From assembly GCF_030272615.1 (NCBI RefSeq), contig NC_081414.1, positions 520,988,185-521,052,184 of the forward strand: a stretch of 64,000 nt of DNA. Reading direction: 5' to 3'. Under the pieces are notes generated by a model. It did not search any database and was not told the DNA's origin. It worked only from the letters and a program-made list of their open reading frames with translations. Position numbers and translations under genes: made by a program. Shown piece after piece: positions 23,601 through 34,218 of the stretch. The DNA comes from Cryptomeria japonica. Its lineage: Eukaryota > Streptophyta > Pinopsida > Cupressales > Cupressaceae. Within the stretch, counting starts at the first letter, position 1. Each line of letters opens with the position of its first letter.

Positions 23601-24771
23601 GGAAGTGTATATTGAGCAACCAAAAGGGTTTGCCTTATCAAAAGATAGTAACATAGTGTGTAGATTACATAAAGCCCTGTATGGATTGAAACAAGCACCT
23701 AGGGCATGGTATGAAAGGTTACACTTTCATCTTGTGAAGATTGGATTTTAGAGAACAAGTGAGGATAGCAACATCTACTTAAAATCTGAAGGTGATCAGA
23801 TTCTGATCTGTGAAGTATTTGTAGATGACATAATCTTTGGAGGAGATGATAAAATGAGTCATGCTTTTGCAGATGAAATAAAGAAAGAGTTTGAGATGTT
23901 TCTGATTTGAGAGATAAAGTTCTTCATTGGTTTATAGATTAAACAAATGAAAGAGGGTATCTTTATTACTTAGTCCAAGTATGTCAAAGAGGTATTGAAA
24001 AACTTTGGCATGGAAGAGAGCAAACCGGTTGGCACACCAATGGTGGCCGACTGTAAACTGACTAAGAAAGATGTTTCAGTATTGGTGAATGAGAAGGAGT
24101 ACTGGTCAATGATCGGTAAGTTGCATGATGTGGTGCATAGCATACCAGATATTGCTCATGTAGTGGGCATAGTAGCTCATTTTCAGAAATGTCCTAGAGA
24201 ATCCCACTTGGTAGTTGTCAAGAGGATTCTTAGATATCTAAAAGGAATAATTGACTATGGATTGTGGTATCCATAAAATGGTGACTATAACCTCAAAGTA
24301 TATACCAATGTCGATTGGGCAGGTAATGTGGACGACTGGAAGATTACAACTGGTGGAGCATTATTTCTTGGTGGAACACTAGTCTCGTGGACGAGTAAAA
24401 AGAAGAGTTGTATTTATCAGTCTACAACTGAAGGAGAATATGTGGCAGCATTTATGAACTGCACTCAAGCAATCTAGATGAAACATGTATTGGAAGGATT
24501 CAAAGTACCTGTATCTGAACCAGTGAATATATTTTGTGACAACACAAGTGCAATAAATATTTCCAAGAATCTAGTATTGCATGATAAAACTAAGCACATT
24601 GAGCTTAAATATCACTTCTTGAGAGAGAAAGTTCAGAACAAGGAGGTTGTACTTCAACATGTTTCCAGTAAGGAGTAGCTAGTGGATATATTCACTAAGC
24701 CCTTACCGAAGACTAAATTTACCTATTTGAGAGGTGAATTAGAGGTTCTTCCCCTTCATGAAGTCAACTAG
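20668..24771 (+). pseudogene. Copia-1 gag-pol polyprotein (1367 codons, 13 stops, no frameshift)
   Basis: From ATG 20668 to TAG 24769-24771 the whole polyprotein stays in one frame. Stops at 20764, 20992, 21268, 21700, 22558, 23512, 23749, 23908, 23935, 23971, 24274, 24475 and 24676 interrupt it. Gag ends in a zinc knuckle whose first Cys is Tyr (YFSCNKIGHIAINC, about 21454). Protease shows WIIDSGCSHHMTGD (21703). The integrase zinc region is WHRRLYHMNF...CRECLLGK, and the core has VHTDL, LRTDQGGEF and NGIVERN. Reverse transcriptase has NVIGIKWVFKNKLNE, YQMDVKSAFLNG, ALYGLKQAPRAWY and active-site VDDIIFGG (about 23820). RNase H ends with FCDNTSAINISKN and LVDIFTKPL. The order protease-integrase-RT is diagnostic of Ty1/copia. 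Confidence 0.93.
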
Positions 24772-24849
24772 AGTTGTGTGCTCCACATCAGTCAGGTACT
24801 ATAGTGTCAAATATTTCTGGATTGATGTGTTGAAGGATGCCACTCCATA

Positions 24850-25027
24850 GGGGGAGCAACATAGTAGAGAATGGAAGCTTGTGCCTCCACTTTGGCATTG
24901 TTGTCAAAGGGGGAGAAGATATCTGATGTATGGGGAGAAGATATCTGATAATGAAGATACACTGGTCTATGATGTCTATAGTTGCAATGCTACACTGAGT
25001 ATTGCCATCAATGCCAAAGGGGGAGAT
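24850..25027 (+). promoter_or_regulatory. Copia-1 repeated polypurine tracts before the 3' LTR
   Basis: Purine tracts recur at about 24850 (GGGGGAGC), 24907 (AAAGGGGGAGAAG), 24938 (GGGGAGAAG) and 25016 (AAAGGGGGAGAT). The last abuts the right LTR and is the expected plus-strand primer. The two middle ones share a tandemly repeated GGGGAGAAGATATCTGAT. Multiplied tracts are described for Sireviruses; assigning this element there is tentative. Confidence 0.6.
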
Positions 25028-25579
25028 TGTTTGCATATGATGAACTGACATGTTGATATGATGATAATGTATGTTGTCATTGATGTCAATAAGTGTAAGT
25101 GAACTGGCATGCAGATTGAAAGAAGTTGGTGAACCACTATGAAGAAATGCAGTGAACCGATGTCGAGGTTTCACTAAGTGTGACTACCAGTTGGTAGTCT
25201 CAGCTCTAGGGTTTTCAATTTGGCAATCCATCTTGTACGATGTAACTGATTACATTCTATGATGAGTTAGCTAAGTGATGAGGACGAGATTGAGGTGCCA
25301 CATCAACCTTGTGAACATGAAGGATTTCCTTGAGGATCTTGCATGATAAGATCGACTACATTAAAACTCTACCTCGGGAATGAACGTTCTTCTTGGCGGT
25401 TGTAGCGTCCTAAAATTGCGACACTTGCAATTTCGACCGCATTGGGTCTTCACGATGGCGGCGCAACACTAAACCTGAATGGAGACCCCGAAACCTGATT
25501 ATGACACTGAAAACTGCATTTTCTTACACCCTGGCCTGAACCTCCTTTGCATCCTGTTGTCCCGGGAGGTGGGACCAGA

Positions 25580-25672
25580 GCGCCCAGTGCCCTGGTCCTT
25601 CAGGACCAGGGCGCCCAGCGCCTTGGTCCCCCAGGACCATGGCGCCCAGCGCCCTGGTCCCTGGCCCTATTT
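25580..25672 (+). repeat. GC-rich 31-bp minisatellite, three copies, inside the solo LTR
   Basis: The unit starts GCGCCCAG at 25580, 25611 and 25642 (period 31). Each unit contains CTGGTCC and, across the unit border, GGACCAG, so it can fold on itself. It is far more GC-rich than its surroundings. Degenerate relatives occur at about 54735-54810 and 56260-56410 in other LTR-like relics. Confidence 0.8.
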
Positions 25673-25781
25673 TGGGCCCGGTTTCCTATGGGGCTTCGGG
25701 TCCTTTTGTTTGCAATGTGGAAAATAAACTTTCCTGGTCGGCCTAAGGTCAGGAAAATCAGTCTATTAACCCTAATTGGCA

Positions 25782-25792
25782 AGTATATAAAC
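25782..25792 (+). promoter_or_regulatory. TATA box of the solo LTR
   Basis: AGTATATAAAC lies about 380 bases from the LTR start and is followed by the leader ATTTGCCTCTCCC. The related minus-strand LTR has ACTATATAAAG at 54615-54625, about 340 bases from its own start, supporting a core promoter. Confidence 0.55.
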
Positions 25793-27694
25793 TACATTTG
25801 CCTCTCCCATTTGGGTAAGGAGGACATATGTGTACAAGCGTGGAAACTATACTCAAGCATTCAAGCATTCAAGCATTCCTTCAAGTAATTGATCATTTCA
25901 AGTCTCCATTCAAGGCTAAGTGTTGCATTCAAGACAAGGATTCAACCATTGAAGAGGAGATCACATACTACAACATACAACATACAACATACAACAAACA
26001 ACAACATCTATACCTTCGCATATAAGGATACAAACATCCTTACAACAAGGTATTAGTACTTGTTTTACATTACATTTACAACAATTTCTCATTTCTTGGT
26101 TAATTCCAAAACCGGGGTTTGACCTAAAGGCAAACCCCTAATCCCTAACCCCCCAATCGTCTTCGCTTTTTTGTGTGTAGGTTGTAGGTACGCGGCTGAA
26201 ATTGAAGATCTGGAATCCTTGTGCAGAGACGAACAGATCCCCCTTCGTTTCGTGGATTTTTCGGAGGACCGTGGCGCTCGGGCGCCATCGTCCTGACAAC
26301 TTTTGTTCAAATTTGCAGGGCAGCGCCGTCTCGACATCTTACTGCTAATTCCAGGTCCGCAGCTTCATCCTATATCCCTATCTCAGTTTATAAGCGAATC
26401 TTTCTCACTTTCTATGCATGCCTAGCTTAATTCTTCTATCAACATTCTTTACAAAAGAGGGTAGCCTTGCTTTCTTAACCCTTGAAACTCATATAGAATC
26501 CAATCTTGCATTGCGTGGGATTGGATCTTGTGGGTTTCAACCCCTCTTTTGAATGTAAAGTCTCCCAAGTGAAAACCATCAACCCTAGTGACTCTCCCTT
26601 CTCTCTCCTTGGAGTTGGGAAGGGGAGAACGACTAGGGTTCGATCGCGATTTTCCGCTTTACAGCGGTATGAGAAGAAAGCATGATGAGTTACTGATTCC
26701 CATGTGTGGTGAAGAATGAATGATGCAGATTATTTTGTGATCTATTTGAAATTGTCTTTCTCTATGCAAAGTGTTTGGATGGTCAGGATTGGATTGCTTG
26801 TATTGTAAACCTAAGATGCGTAGGGTTTAGGGTTTATGCTACTGACCTAATTGTTGTCTATAAGTTTGATGATGTTTGTTATTGTAAGTTGTTGGAAAAT
26901 GTTCTATGTGTATCCGAATGATTAGATACTTGCCAAACCAGTAAAAGAAAACTACAGAGTGTGATTGCAGAAGTAGAGGAACTGAAAAGGATCTACCTTG
27001 GCATGTAGTGTTGTTATCAGATCAGAGTTTTTTACCTATTGTCTTCTAACCATTTCAACAGTTGGAAAATCCCTTTACCAAGTTTCTTTAACAGGCTTAC
27101 TGTAAATCCTCTAACCAGGTGACTCAAGTTTATTGAGCTCTTTAAATCCTCTAGCAAGGTAACTTTTAACAGGGTATATAGCCATTCCTTAACCGGGTGA
27201 TCTTTAATAGGATCGGTTCCTAGCATAACCTTATTGTAAAGTATTTAACTAGACTAGGCTCCTAACAGAGAGAGCTTCAAAAGAGTTCAAAAACAAGCTT
27301 GTGGGTATTCATCCCCATCGTGATTTTTCCCATTTGGGTTTCCATGTGAAAAATTTGTGTGTCATGTATTGTGCATTTTTCATGTGATTCTTTGTTTGAG
27401 TGATTATGCATGCAGAGCTATTAGGTTATGGCATTACTATTATACCACATGCATATGTTTATTGGTGAAGTTGTTATCAAGTATTGAATGTATTTGAAGT
27501 GTTCAGTCTTATCAATTTATGTTGTCTAAAGTCTTACTGTGTTTAACTGGTATTGCCATGGTTAAGTTCAGTAATAAAGACAACCGGTTGGTATTGCTTT
27601 AACTTGATAAGTTGTTGAGAAAGTTTTTGTCTATAGTGAATCACCCCCCCTCTCAGTACCAGTTAGGGTATATGTTGTTCATCATTATTCATCT

Positions 27695-27778
27695 TCGGGG
27701 AGAGATATAGGAGGGAAGAGGAGGACATACAGGTGGAGCGAGCCAAGGAGGACAACTTACAAATAGAGTTGACCCATC
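27695..27778 (+). pseudogene. PMD gene relic, C-terminal coiled-coil piece
   Basis: Directly after copia-1 the plus frame reads FGERYRREEEDIQVERAKED and then NLQIELTHL. It continues the charged, heptad-like text that ends at 19196 (EDELQGLDAAR). The pattern is a coiled coil of Glu/Arg-rich type. The relic then runs into the truncated 3' end of copia-2 near 27779, so the true C-terminus is lost. Confidence 0.55.
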
Positions 27779-28524
27779 TTAGAATCAGCTAATCCAGAAT
27801 TTTTCAACAATTCCTTCACATACTTAGATTGAGAAATGAAAATACCTTTACCGATCTGAGTAATCTACAATACTAAGAATAATTTCACCTCACCTATCAT
27901 AGACATCTCAACTTCCTTTTGCATATCATCATCAAACTTCATACTCAAATCATGTCATCTCCTCCAAAAATGATATCATCAAAAAGACTTCAACAATCAA
28001 AATGTTATCATTCTCAATTTTGAATTATAAATTACTATCAGAAGCAATACCTTTAAGGAATCCCAACTTTAACAAATACTTATCCAATCTAGCATACCAG
28101 ACTCTAGGGGCTTGCTTCGTTCCATATAGAGATTTCCTCTTCAAGATCACCATTCAAAAATACTGACTTGACATCCATCTAATATAGCTTAAAGTTCTTG
28201 TAAGAAGCATATGCAAGCAACAATCTAACAACTTTAATTCTAGCCAAAAGGACAAAAGTTTCTTCATAGTCAATACCTTCCATTTGAGAACACCCTTTAC
28301 ATACCAATCTTTCTTTGTTTCTGACAACTTTACCGGCTTCATTCAGTTTATTTTGGAACACCCATTTAGTATCGATCACATTCTTGTCTTTAGGTCTCAG
28401 AACAATCTCCCAAGTGTTATTCTTTTAAATCTGATTTAGCTCTTCTTCCATTGATTTTATCTAATTTTCATCCTTACATGCTTGTGCTATATCTTTAGGA
28501 TCAATCTTTGAAATCGAACATATC
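27779..28524 (-). pseudogene. Copia-2 reverse transcriptase fragment (3' end of the truncated element)
   Basis: The minus strand shows NVIDTKWVFQNKLNE and VVRNKERLVCKGCSQMEG (about 28260-28380). It then has MDVKSVFLNGDLEEE and, near 27790-27850, GKGIFISQSKYVKELLKNSG, all characteristic of Ty1/copia RT. Frameshifts and stops are frequent. The RNase H domain and the 3' LTR are missing: at about 27779 the sequence turns into the PMD coiled coil. The upstream side ends at ATATC (28520-28524), the target duplication of gypsy-2, beyond which copia-2 continues at 36396. Confidence 0.85.
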
Positions 28525-29316
28525 TAATGTAGGAGCATCCCCGGTTCATGGCAATCTTGCATCAACCAAAAAAAAATTCTTTTTGTTTTGCTTTCTATTT
28601 GTAGTTTCAATATTTCTTTCTGTGTGTACTGGTTTTGGCTCACCTGATCCTGTGGAGTTGAATTCTACTTGAAGACTTGATCATCTTTCTTATTTCCAGA
28701 CTGCATCACATTTGGATAATTTTCTGGCAAGATATTGCTATCGGTTTCCTTGATAGTTTCCTATTACTGGTTGATAGTTTCTTGTTACCAGTTGCATGGA
28801 CCTATTTTGGTGATCTACAAGAACCCCCTTCCGAAGCTTGCAGATCCTTGAGCGTTGATTCTGATTTTCCTTGGTGTGTGGCCAACCTTTTCCCATGATC
28901 TACACTTCATCCTGTAGATTTCTGGAGGAATCTCTTGGCAGAGGTCGACCTTGTTGGTTTTACACATTAGGTCTTGTTCTTCAGGTTTTGATCCCTTTGG
29001 ATCATATATATAATTGTAATTGTGCATTAGAATGTATCAATCAAATAATCAAGTAAGCTAGACTAAGCATATAAAATAGATCTTAAAATTTAGGGTCCCG
29101 GTTTTGACCTATTATGTACTTTGAGCATGTTTTAGCAGGAATGTGAGCCAATTTTTGTAACTCGGTAGTTACCGATTGGTTGTAATCAGTTTTCATGAAA
29201 TAATTTGATCTATTATGCATTGTCTCCATCGTATCTTTGTGTTTCCATTGTGTTTACTCTTGCCGACATGTCCGGATTGATCTCTTTGAGGTCCCTCCTA
29301 ACTGGTGACTGCTTCA
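28525..29316 (+). repeat. Gypsy-2 left LTR
   Basis: This 792-bp LTR aligns with 35582-36395. It starts TAATGTAGGAGC and ends CTGCTTCA. Confidence 0.9.
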
Positions 29317-29318
29317 AG

Positions 29319-29330
29319 TGGTATCGGAGC
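29319..29330 (+). promoter_or_regulatory. Gypsy-2 primer-binding site
   Basis: TGGTATCGGAGC lies two bases after the left LTR. It has one mismatch (A to G) to the initiator tRNA-Met complement TGGTATCAGAGC. Confidence 0.85.
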
Positions 29331-29424
29331 AAGCTTCATTCTAGAGATTGCGTGTCCTAAGAATTGTGTTGTAGAGTGGCAGAGTGAGGATCCGACTTGC
29401 AGCTGCAGAGGACTGGCATAAAGG

Positions 29425-30921
29425 ATGGCATGAAGAGGAACTAGGAATGATGGAGCACGTCGGAATGCAAACCTTGTTGTGATGGAAATGTTGCAAGGTA
29501 TAGCAGCCCAATTGGAAGCCTTGGAGACAACCCAAAGAAGAGGCTGGCATATTAAAGATGTAAGTGAAGATGAAGGAGAAGAAGCCCTAGTAGAAAAAGC
29601 AAACCCACAAGAAGTTGATCTGGATGTGGAAAGGTTTTTGAGGGTTTTGAGTAGGTCGAATACTAAACCTCATTTTACCCCATTGGAATATGATGGGAAG
29701 TTGGATTTAGATGAAATGATGGATTGGATCTCGGAGATGGAGAAATATTTTGCTTTTGAAAACACTACAGAAGAAAGGAAGGTGACATATGCCTGTACCT
29801 GGTTGAAAGGTCATGCATCTCTTTGTTGGGAGAATTTGCAAGTTGATAGATAGAGGCAAGGTAAAAATAAGATCAAGACATGGGATATGATGGTTGCTAA
29901 GTTAAAGTCAAATTTTATGCCGATGAATTAACAAGTGGATTTGTTCTGGAAGTTGCAGAATTTGAGGTAGAAGGAATCTAGTGTGAATGAGTACACTGAA
30001 GCATTTTACAAGTTGAATATCATATCCGGACATGTTGATGATAAATTTGAACAAGTTGCTAGATATTTGAATGGATTGTGGATGTCTATACAAGATGAAC
30101 TTAGCTTGATCAAATTACAAAGTGTTGAAGAGGCTTACTAGTATGCCCTAAAGGCTGAAGAGAAGTTAAACAAAAGACATGAACAAAGGTAGAGAGGCAA
30201 AGGTGGAAGGTTTACCAGAGGTAGATTTCAAGGAGGAAGAGGATATACCAGAGGTAGAAGTACCTATACAGATCAGAACAAGGACAAAGAAGTAAGAAAA
30301 GAAGGTAATTCATACCGAAAAGATGATAGAAATTTCTACTAGAGGAGAGAATCGGATGGCTACCAGAATGAGAATTTAGGAAGACAAGACAAGAGAGAAT
30401 TTAGAGGGAACTTGCTATAAGTGTGGAGGAGAAGGACATCATGCTTTTGAGTGTAAGAAGATAGAGAATACTAGAAGAGCAATAGTGGTGGAAGAAAACC
30501 CCTTTGGATTAGATGATAAACCAAAAGATGGAGAACTGTTGATGGTAAGGAGAGATTTGTGTCATACTGGGATAGATGAAGAGCCCTTATAGAGGAAGAA
30601 TTTATTCAAGACCAGATGTAAGGTATCTGGTAAGTGTTGTAAAGTTGTTATTGATAGTGGTAGTTCAGATAATCTTATTTTAGAGGAGATGGTGAATAAG
30701 TTGAATTTGGAAATATTGAAACACCCTAAGACTTATCAAATAGCATGGATTTAGGATAAACATAAGTTGTTAGTAAGTGAGCAATGTTTGCTGAAATTGA
30801 AAATTTGGGAATTATCATGAAGACTTGAGTGATATTATGCCTATGGATATTTGTCATATTTTGATAGGTAGACCTTGGCAGTTTGATAGACATGTAGTAC
30901 ATGATTGGAAGAAGAATACAT
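29425..30921 (+). pseudogene. Gypsy-2 gag-protease (relic)
   Basis: The likely start is ATG 29425 (MA, then TGA where Arg fits), in frame with the open part from 29479 (MEMLQGIAAQLEALE). Gag has FTPLEYDGKLDLDEMMDWI and AFENTTEERKVTYACTWLKG, then an RG-rich linker. After a frameshift near 30405 comes the zinc knuckle CYKCGGEGHHAFEC. Protease shows CCKVVIDSGSSDNLI (about 30640) and MDICHILIGRPWQFDRH. Many TAG stops interrupt it. The frame is cut at TACAT (30917-30921) by a solo LTR and resumes at 32511. Confidence 0.88.
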
Positions 30922-32510
30922 TGATATCTCAATGATGAACCACTAGTACCAAACCGGTACTGAGAGGGGGGGGTGAATCAGTACGAACACAAATACAGTC
31001 CAAAACCGGTTTGACAACAAATACTCCAAATGACTGATAAACAGGGATACCGGTAAAACAAAGTGCAACTGGTAACATCCAGTATAGCTCAATCAGTCAT
31101 GAATTGATCACTCAAAAATCTTTTCTCTTAGCTCAATACCACAGTATCATTATATTCACATGCATAAACTAGTAAACCTGACCATCAGATCTTCACAATA
31201 GTGAGCTCAATATGTTTTATAGACAGGCATAAAACATAGAACCTTCATGTGCTTAACAGATAAAATAGAGCATCACAAGACAAGAGCATTACACATGACA
31301 CACATATTTTTAACGTGGAAACCCAACTGGGAAAAACCACGATGGGAATGAATACCCACAAGCTGCTTTTTGAACTCTTTAGAAGTCTGCTCTGTTAGGA
31401 GCCTTGTCCGATTAAGGACATTATAATAGGTTCTGGTAGGAACCGATCCTGTTAAGGATCACCCAGTTAAGGGATACCTGGTTAAGGGTTAAACCTGGTA
31501 GGGTCACCTTATTAGAGGATTTTAAGAACTCAATAGCTGAAAGGATCTCCTAAGCTTCTCTAGCTTCTCAGAACTCATTAGCCTCGAGTTACCCGGTTAA
31601 GGGATTTGAAACAAGCTAGTTAAGACCACCCGATTTAAGGGATTTTGAATCAAGCCAGTTAAGGCTACCCTGTTATGGGATTTTACAACTGTTGAAGTGG
31701 TTAGAGATCAATAAGTATTACAATGATCTATTAACAACACTCAATGTTAATGAAGATCCATTTAGGCTCCTATTTTCCTTCTGCACATTCACTTTGCAGG
31801 TATCTCTTCTCTCCTTTGGTCTGGCAAGAATCACGTATCACTTTCCTTGGATACACACTCACAACTTTTTGCCAACAACCTCAGATAGAAACCCAACATT
31901 GACCTTATAGGAAACATATAGGTCGGTAGCAAAAACCCTAAACCCTAAACTTGTTAGGTTGAGCAATTCAAACGGTTTGATCCTGACCGTTGGATCATAC
32001 TGCATTAAATGCACCAGTCTTGAATCGATCTCAAGACATTCTCCATCATCCATTATCCATCATTTTCATGGCGGCTGATAACCCATCATGCTTTATCATT
32101 GTTTGACAAACTTTGCACATTCCTGAGGTAGATAGGAATAGTCATCTTCATGCAAGATCCTTCACGCACACAGAGCTTACATGGCAACATGATCTGTCCT
32201 TCATCATATTGCCAACTCATCACACAAAGATCACCGATTGAGTCACACAGACTTGAGGTACTCCAACCGAAAAACCCCGAAGTGGAAGCTTCATACCAAC
32301 CGATAGTCATACAGTGCTTCCATGTGTCAGTTCCCATAACTACATGCCAGTTCACCTTGAACAAATATGCCGCTTCACTTTGGCATATACCAATTCACAC
32401 ATATGCTGGTTCACACTATGTCCCATATTGACATCAATGACAACATACAATATCATTATGTCTTTATGTCGGTTCACATAAGGCTCATGCTGGTTCACAT
32501 AATGCCAACA
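30922..32510 (-). mobile_element. Solo LTR of the copia-1 family, minus strand
   Basis: This 1589-bp block is the reverse of the copia-1 LTR: the plus strand starts TGATATCTCAATGATGAAC and ends TTCACATAATGCCAACA. A perfect 5-bp duplication TACAT flanks it (30917-30921 and 32511-32515). It holds no coding, primer-binding site or second LTR. It therefore arose from a whole element by LTR-LTR recombination after insertion into gypsy-2. Confidence 0.9.
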
Positions 32511-32515
32511 TACAT

Positions 32516-34218
32516 ACACTATTGTGGTCAATGGGATGAAGCAAACCTTGTTTCCCTTGAAGGAATCTTTGAAGAATGAAGTATGCACGAATGCTAGAAT
32601 ATGTTTGGTGGATGGAAGGAAATTTGTGGATGGATTGAGACATGAGAATATGTGTTTTGCCTTAATTCCTAAGAAGACTAAGAAATCGAAACAAAAGAGG
32701 AACAACTGGAAGAGATAAGAGATTCACTGGCAGAATATGAAGACATCATTTAAGATAATGTGTCTAATGGATTCCCACCTATGAGAAGTATTAGTCATTG
32801 CATGGACCTGATTCCCAGAGCTAGTTTTCCTAACAAAGATGCACATCGGATGACACCGGTAGAGAATGAAGAACTAAATAGACAACTGCAGGAGATTTTC
32901 AAGAAAGATTTGATCAGAGAAAGTTTGAGCCCTTGTACAGTACCAGCAATATTAGCACCTAAGAAGAATGGGGAGTGGAGAATGTGTACCGATTCAAGAG
33001 TAATAAACAAGATCACAGTGAAATACCAGTTTCCTTTGCCTAGGATGGATGACATAATTGACTGTTTGAGTGGAGCAAAATACTTTACAAAGATATATTT
33101 GAAGAGTGGATATCATCAAATCAGGATCAGAGAAGAGGATGAGTGGAAGACAACATTCAATACAAATGAAGGATTGTATGAATGGTTGGTGATGCCTTTT
33201 GGGTTAACTAATGCACTGAGTACTTTCATAATGGTGATGAATGAGGTATTAAATAAATTCTTGGGTAATTTTGTTATTGTGTATTTGAATGACATTTTGA
33301 TTTTTCAGTAAGACAAAAGAGGAGCATTTGTTGCATTTGAGACAAGTTTAGTAGAGGTTGAGAGAAGAAAAGTTGTTGATAAATATCAAGAAGTGTACTT
33401 TCATGAAGGATGAGTTAGTCTATTTGGGATTTGTGATATTAGAAGATGGTTTGAAGATGGACCCTGAGAAAGTGAAAGCAATTTTTGAATGGCCTACACC
33501 GGAAAGCATTGGAGAGGTAAGATCATTTCATGGTTTGGCTAGTTTTTTCTGGAAGTTCATCAGAAATTTCAGTTTAGTTTGTAACCCTGTGACTGAGACC
33601 ATGAGAAGAGATAAGAAGGAATTCAAGTTGACCACTGAAGTGAGCAAAAGTTTCAAAGTATTGAAGCAGAAGGTGACTGAGCAGCCTGAGTTGGCTTTAC
33701 CAGATTTCAACAAAGTATTTCAAGTGGAATGTGATGCAAGTGGAACAACAATAGGAGCAGTCTTGAATCAGGAAGGGAGAACAATAGCTTATTTTAGTGA
33801 GAAATTGAATGATGCCTGGAGGAGATATTCAGTGTATGATCAGGATTTTTATGCCATACTTCAAGCCATGAAGAAGTGGAGACATTACTTGTTGCCTAAG
33901 GAGTTTGTGTTGTATACAGATCATCAAGCTTTGTAGTATTTGAATAGTCAGAATAAGTTGAATCAGAGATATATGAGATGGGTATAATTTTTGTAGAGTT
34001 ACACCTTTGTGTTGAAGAATAGAAATGGGAAATATAATAAAGTTGTTGATGCATTGAGTAGGAGAAGGAATTTGCTGACAGAGATGAGAGTGACAATATT
34101 AGGATTTGAGGAATTGAAGACCTTGTATGATGATGACCCAGATTTTGCAAAACCTTGGAGAGCATGTAGAGAACTGGTTGTGGTAGATAGAAGTAAGAGG
34201 TTGGATTACTTCATTTAG
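32516..34218 (+). pseudogene. Gypsy-2 reverse transcriptase and RNase H (relic, catalytic aspartates lost)
   Basis: After the end of protease (TIVVNGMKQTLFPL) the RT reads NGFPPMRSISHCMDLIP, then SPCTVPAILAPKKNGEWRM. Motif A is YFTKIYLKSGYHQI: the catalytic Asp is Tyr at 33096-33098. The active-site box is VYLNDILIF: the first Asp of YLDD is Asn at 33288-33290. A frameshift follows at about 33308, then the thumb (KMDPEKVKAIFEWPTP) and RNase H ([40 protein letters not shown] at about 34060). Two of the three catalytic aspartates are changed, so the protein would be inactive even if expressed. Confidence 0.9.

Larger units (their letters stand above)
25401..26663 (+). mobile_element. Solo LTR inserted in the copia-1 right LTR
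   Basis: This 1263-bp block starts TGTAGCGTCC and ends GCTTTACA. It is flanked by a perfect 5-bp duplication GCGGT (25396-25400 and 26664-26668) and is missing from the left LTR of copia-1. It has a TATATAA box (25784-25790), a leader and a donor-like CAAG/GTATTAG near 26050. It carries no coding or primer-binding site, so it is best read as a solo LTR left by recombination between the two LTRs of a larger element. A related LTR lies on the minus strand at 54053-54964. Confidence 0.85.
19197..27694 (+). mobile_element. Copia-1: Ty1/copia retrotransposon, full-length, plus strand
   Basis: This dead but structurally complete element has a left LTR at 19197-20596. Its right LTR starts at 25028 and ends near 27694, split by a solo LTR. 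A primer-binding site (20599-20610), a single gag-pol frame and polypurine tracts lie between. The LTRs start TGTTGGCATATG and TGTTTGCATATG. The flanks are CCAGG and TCGGG, a decayed 5-bp duplication at best. Hand comparison of the first 258 bp of the LTRs gives about 24 differences (roughly 9 percent). It lies within the coiled-coil coding part of the PMD gene, whose frame continues at 27695. Confidence 0.92.
25028..27694 (+). repeat. Copia-1 right (3') LTR, interrupted by a solo LTR
   Basis: Two segments, 25028-25400 and 26669-27694, together match the left LTR. Between them lies a 1263-bp solo LTR plus a duplicated GCGGT. The final CA appears changed to CT at about 27693-27694. Confidence 0.9.

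Noticed and set aside
31930-31950. Telomere-like CCCTAAA units
   Set aside because: Only two units, inside a solo LTR; matching single units occur in the copia-1 LTRs as part of the LTR sequence.
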